NCBI GenBank assembly: GCA_020433835.1
Contig: JAGRBY010000329.1
Coordinates: 1 to 8,065 of the forward strand
Direction of reading: 5' to 3'
Source: Anaerolineae bacterium
Lineage (GTDB): Bacteria; Chloroflexota; Anaerolineae; 4572-78; J111
Length of the DNA stretch: 8,065 nucleotides
In this document: piece after piece, positions 7,506 to 8,065 of the stretch
How the letters are laid out: each line of letters starts with the position of its first letter
How positions within the stretch are numbered: the first letter of the stretch is position 1
The notes under the pieces: generated by a model
The model's input: only the letters and a program-made list of their open reading frames with translations
Told to the model about the DNA's origin: nothing
Databases searched by the model: none
Translations under genes and position numbers: made by a program

Positions 7506-8065
7506 TTAATGACTCCCGCTATAAATTTGAGCATTTCTTAAGAGCGAGGGAGTAAAGACAACATCGAGTTGTTCAGCAATATCCAAGTTCAGGATCAAGT
7601 TGCCTCTTTTGTTCTCTGTAATAGAGATTTCCGAGACAGATGTACCCCCGAGCACCTTTAGTGCAGTTTCTCCAGCCCATTGCCCCTGCTCTTTAGGCAT
7701 CACCCCTAAAACCATTAGTGTATAAGGAGCCATCCAAGCATAAACAGAACCAGTAGGCACTCTGGTATTTTCTGTAAAAAAAGCAGTAGCTTCGGCTTCA
7801 TCCCAATCAATGATACCAGCATTGTTGCTCACAAGTACGATATCTGTTTCATCTTGAAGCTTCAAAAAACCTTCTTTAAACTCACTCCAAGTATTAGCCC
7901 AAACAATCTTCATCTGCCCATCAAAATAGCGATCATTATAAATTTGAGTAATTTTTCTTTGGGTTTCGTTATTTGCAGTAACAAATCCGATACTGTTACC
8001 TTGAGCATATTGGCTCAGATGGGATGCCAACAACGAGGGCAGTTCAACCTCAATCATACCGGTAA
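7506..8065 (-). CDS. ABC_sub_bind-family periplasmic substrate-binding protein, C-terminal part (5' end outside window)
   Basis: About 186 residues of the C-terminal portion are visible, ending in TAA at 7508-7506. The frame is open to the right edge (Thr-Gly precede the first in-window Met at 8057), so that ATG is internal; the Thr-Gly-Met segment resembles the conserved 'TG' stretch in the middle of ABC_sub_bind (Pfam PF04392) proteins. Other family-like parts are a Rossmann-like strand GNSIGFVTANNE, the VLVSNNAGIIDWDEAEA segment, then GVMPKEQGQWAGETALKVL, and a C-terminal ILNLDIAEQL...TPSLLRNA. Proteins of this family are secreted binding proteins of about 300 residues, so roughly 130-150 residues with the signal peptide should lie beyond the edge. 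The next gene begins at the base after the stop codon and encodes a membrane receptor, not an ABC permease, which suggests a sensory rather than transport role (inference). The ligand cannot be read from the sequence. Family call fairly sure; function unsure. Confidence 0.82.
   Translation of the reverse strand, partial: TGMIEVELPSLLASHLSQYAQGNSIGFVTANNETQRKITQIYNDRYFDGQMKIVWANTWSEFKEGFLKLQDETDIVLVSNNAGIIDWDEAEATAFFTENTRVPTGSVYAWMAPYTLMVLGVMPKEQGQWAGETALKVLGGTSVSEISITENKRGNLILNLDIAEQLDVVFTPSLLRNAQIYSGSH
7513..7517 (-). promoter_or_regulatory. Ribosome binding site of the HAMP-GAF receptor, inside the end of the upstream gene
   Basis: GGGAG on the minus strand lies 7 bases before the ATG at 7505. 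It sits within the last codons of the binding-protein gene, whose TAA touches the ATG. This layout fits translational coupling of the two genes. Confidence 0.7.

Noticed and set aside
7506..8057. Complete 183-residue protein starting at the ATG at 8057
   Set aside because: The frame is open upstream to the window edge and the Met sits inside a conserved Thr-Gly-Met segment of the family, so the gene is partial and this is not its start.

Overview
The window reads entirely on the minus strand as four consecutive signalling-type genes, in transcription order from the right edge (8065) to the left edge (1). The base composition is AT-leaning (mid-40s % GC by eye). Signal proteins built from PAS and GAF repeats with a shared C-terminal stretch, next to an ABC_sub_bind-type binding protein, are best known to me from Chloroflexota (Anaerolineae-like). 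That assignment rests on recall of protein style, not on a marker gene, so it is tentative.

Region by region: (1) 7506-8065 is the C-terminal part of a periplasmic substrate-binding protein of the ABC_sub_bind family; its start lies beyond the right edge. (2) 5616-7505 starts directly after the stop codon of gene 1 (TAA then ATG, no gap) and encodes a membrane receptor: TM, extracytoplasmic helical domain, TM, HAMP, GAF, a degenerate GAF-like part and a conserved C-terminal stretch. (3) A 162-base spacer (5454-5615) holds a 9-bp perfect hairpin with no U-tract. (4) 3282-5453 encodes a soluble PAS-PAS-GAF-GAF protein; a GTG start behind a strong GGAGG site is more likely than the upstream TTG. 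(5) A 117-base spacer (3165-3281) has a possible promoter and a good ribosome binding site. (6) 1-3164 is one uninterrupted reading frame of at least 1054 codons that runs off the left edge: an N-terminal receiver domain, four PAS domains, a GAF-like part, a full GAF domain and the start of another GAF.

None of the three signalling proteins shows a histidine kinase, GGDEF, EAL, HD-GYP or chemotaxis signalling domain in the visible sequence. The only phosphotransfer element is the receiver domain of the leftmost gene, whose C-terminus is not visible. The likely picture is a binding protein that hands its ligand state to the HAMP-GAF membrane receptor, with two cytosolic multi-sensor proteins behind it and an output (kinase or other) that is either beyond the left edge or encoded elsewhere. 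This wiring is inference from gene order. I see no tRNA, rRNA, CRISPR array, insertion sequence or phage gene.
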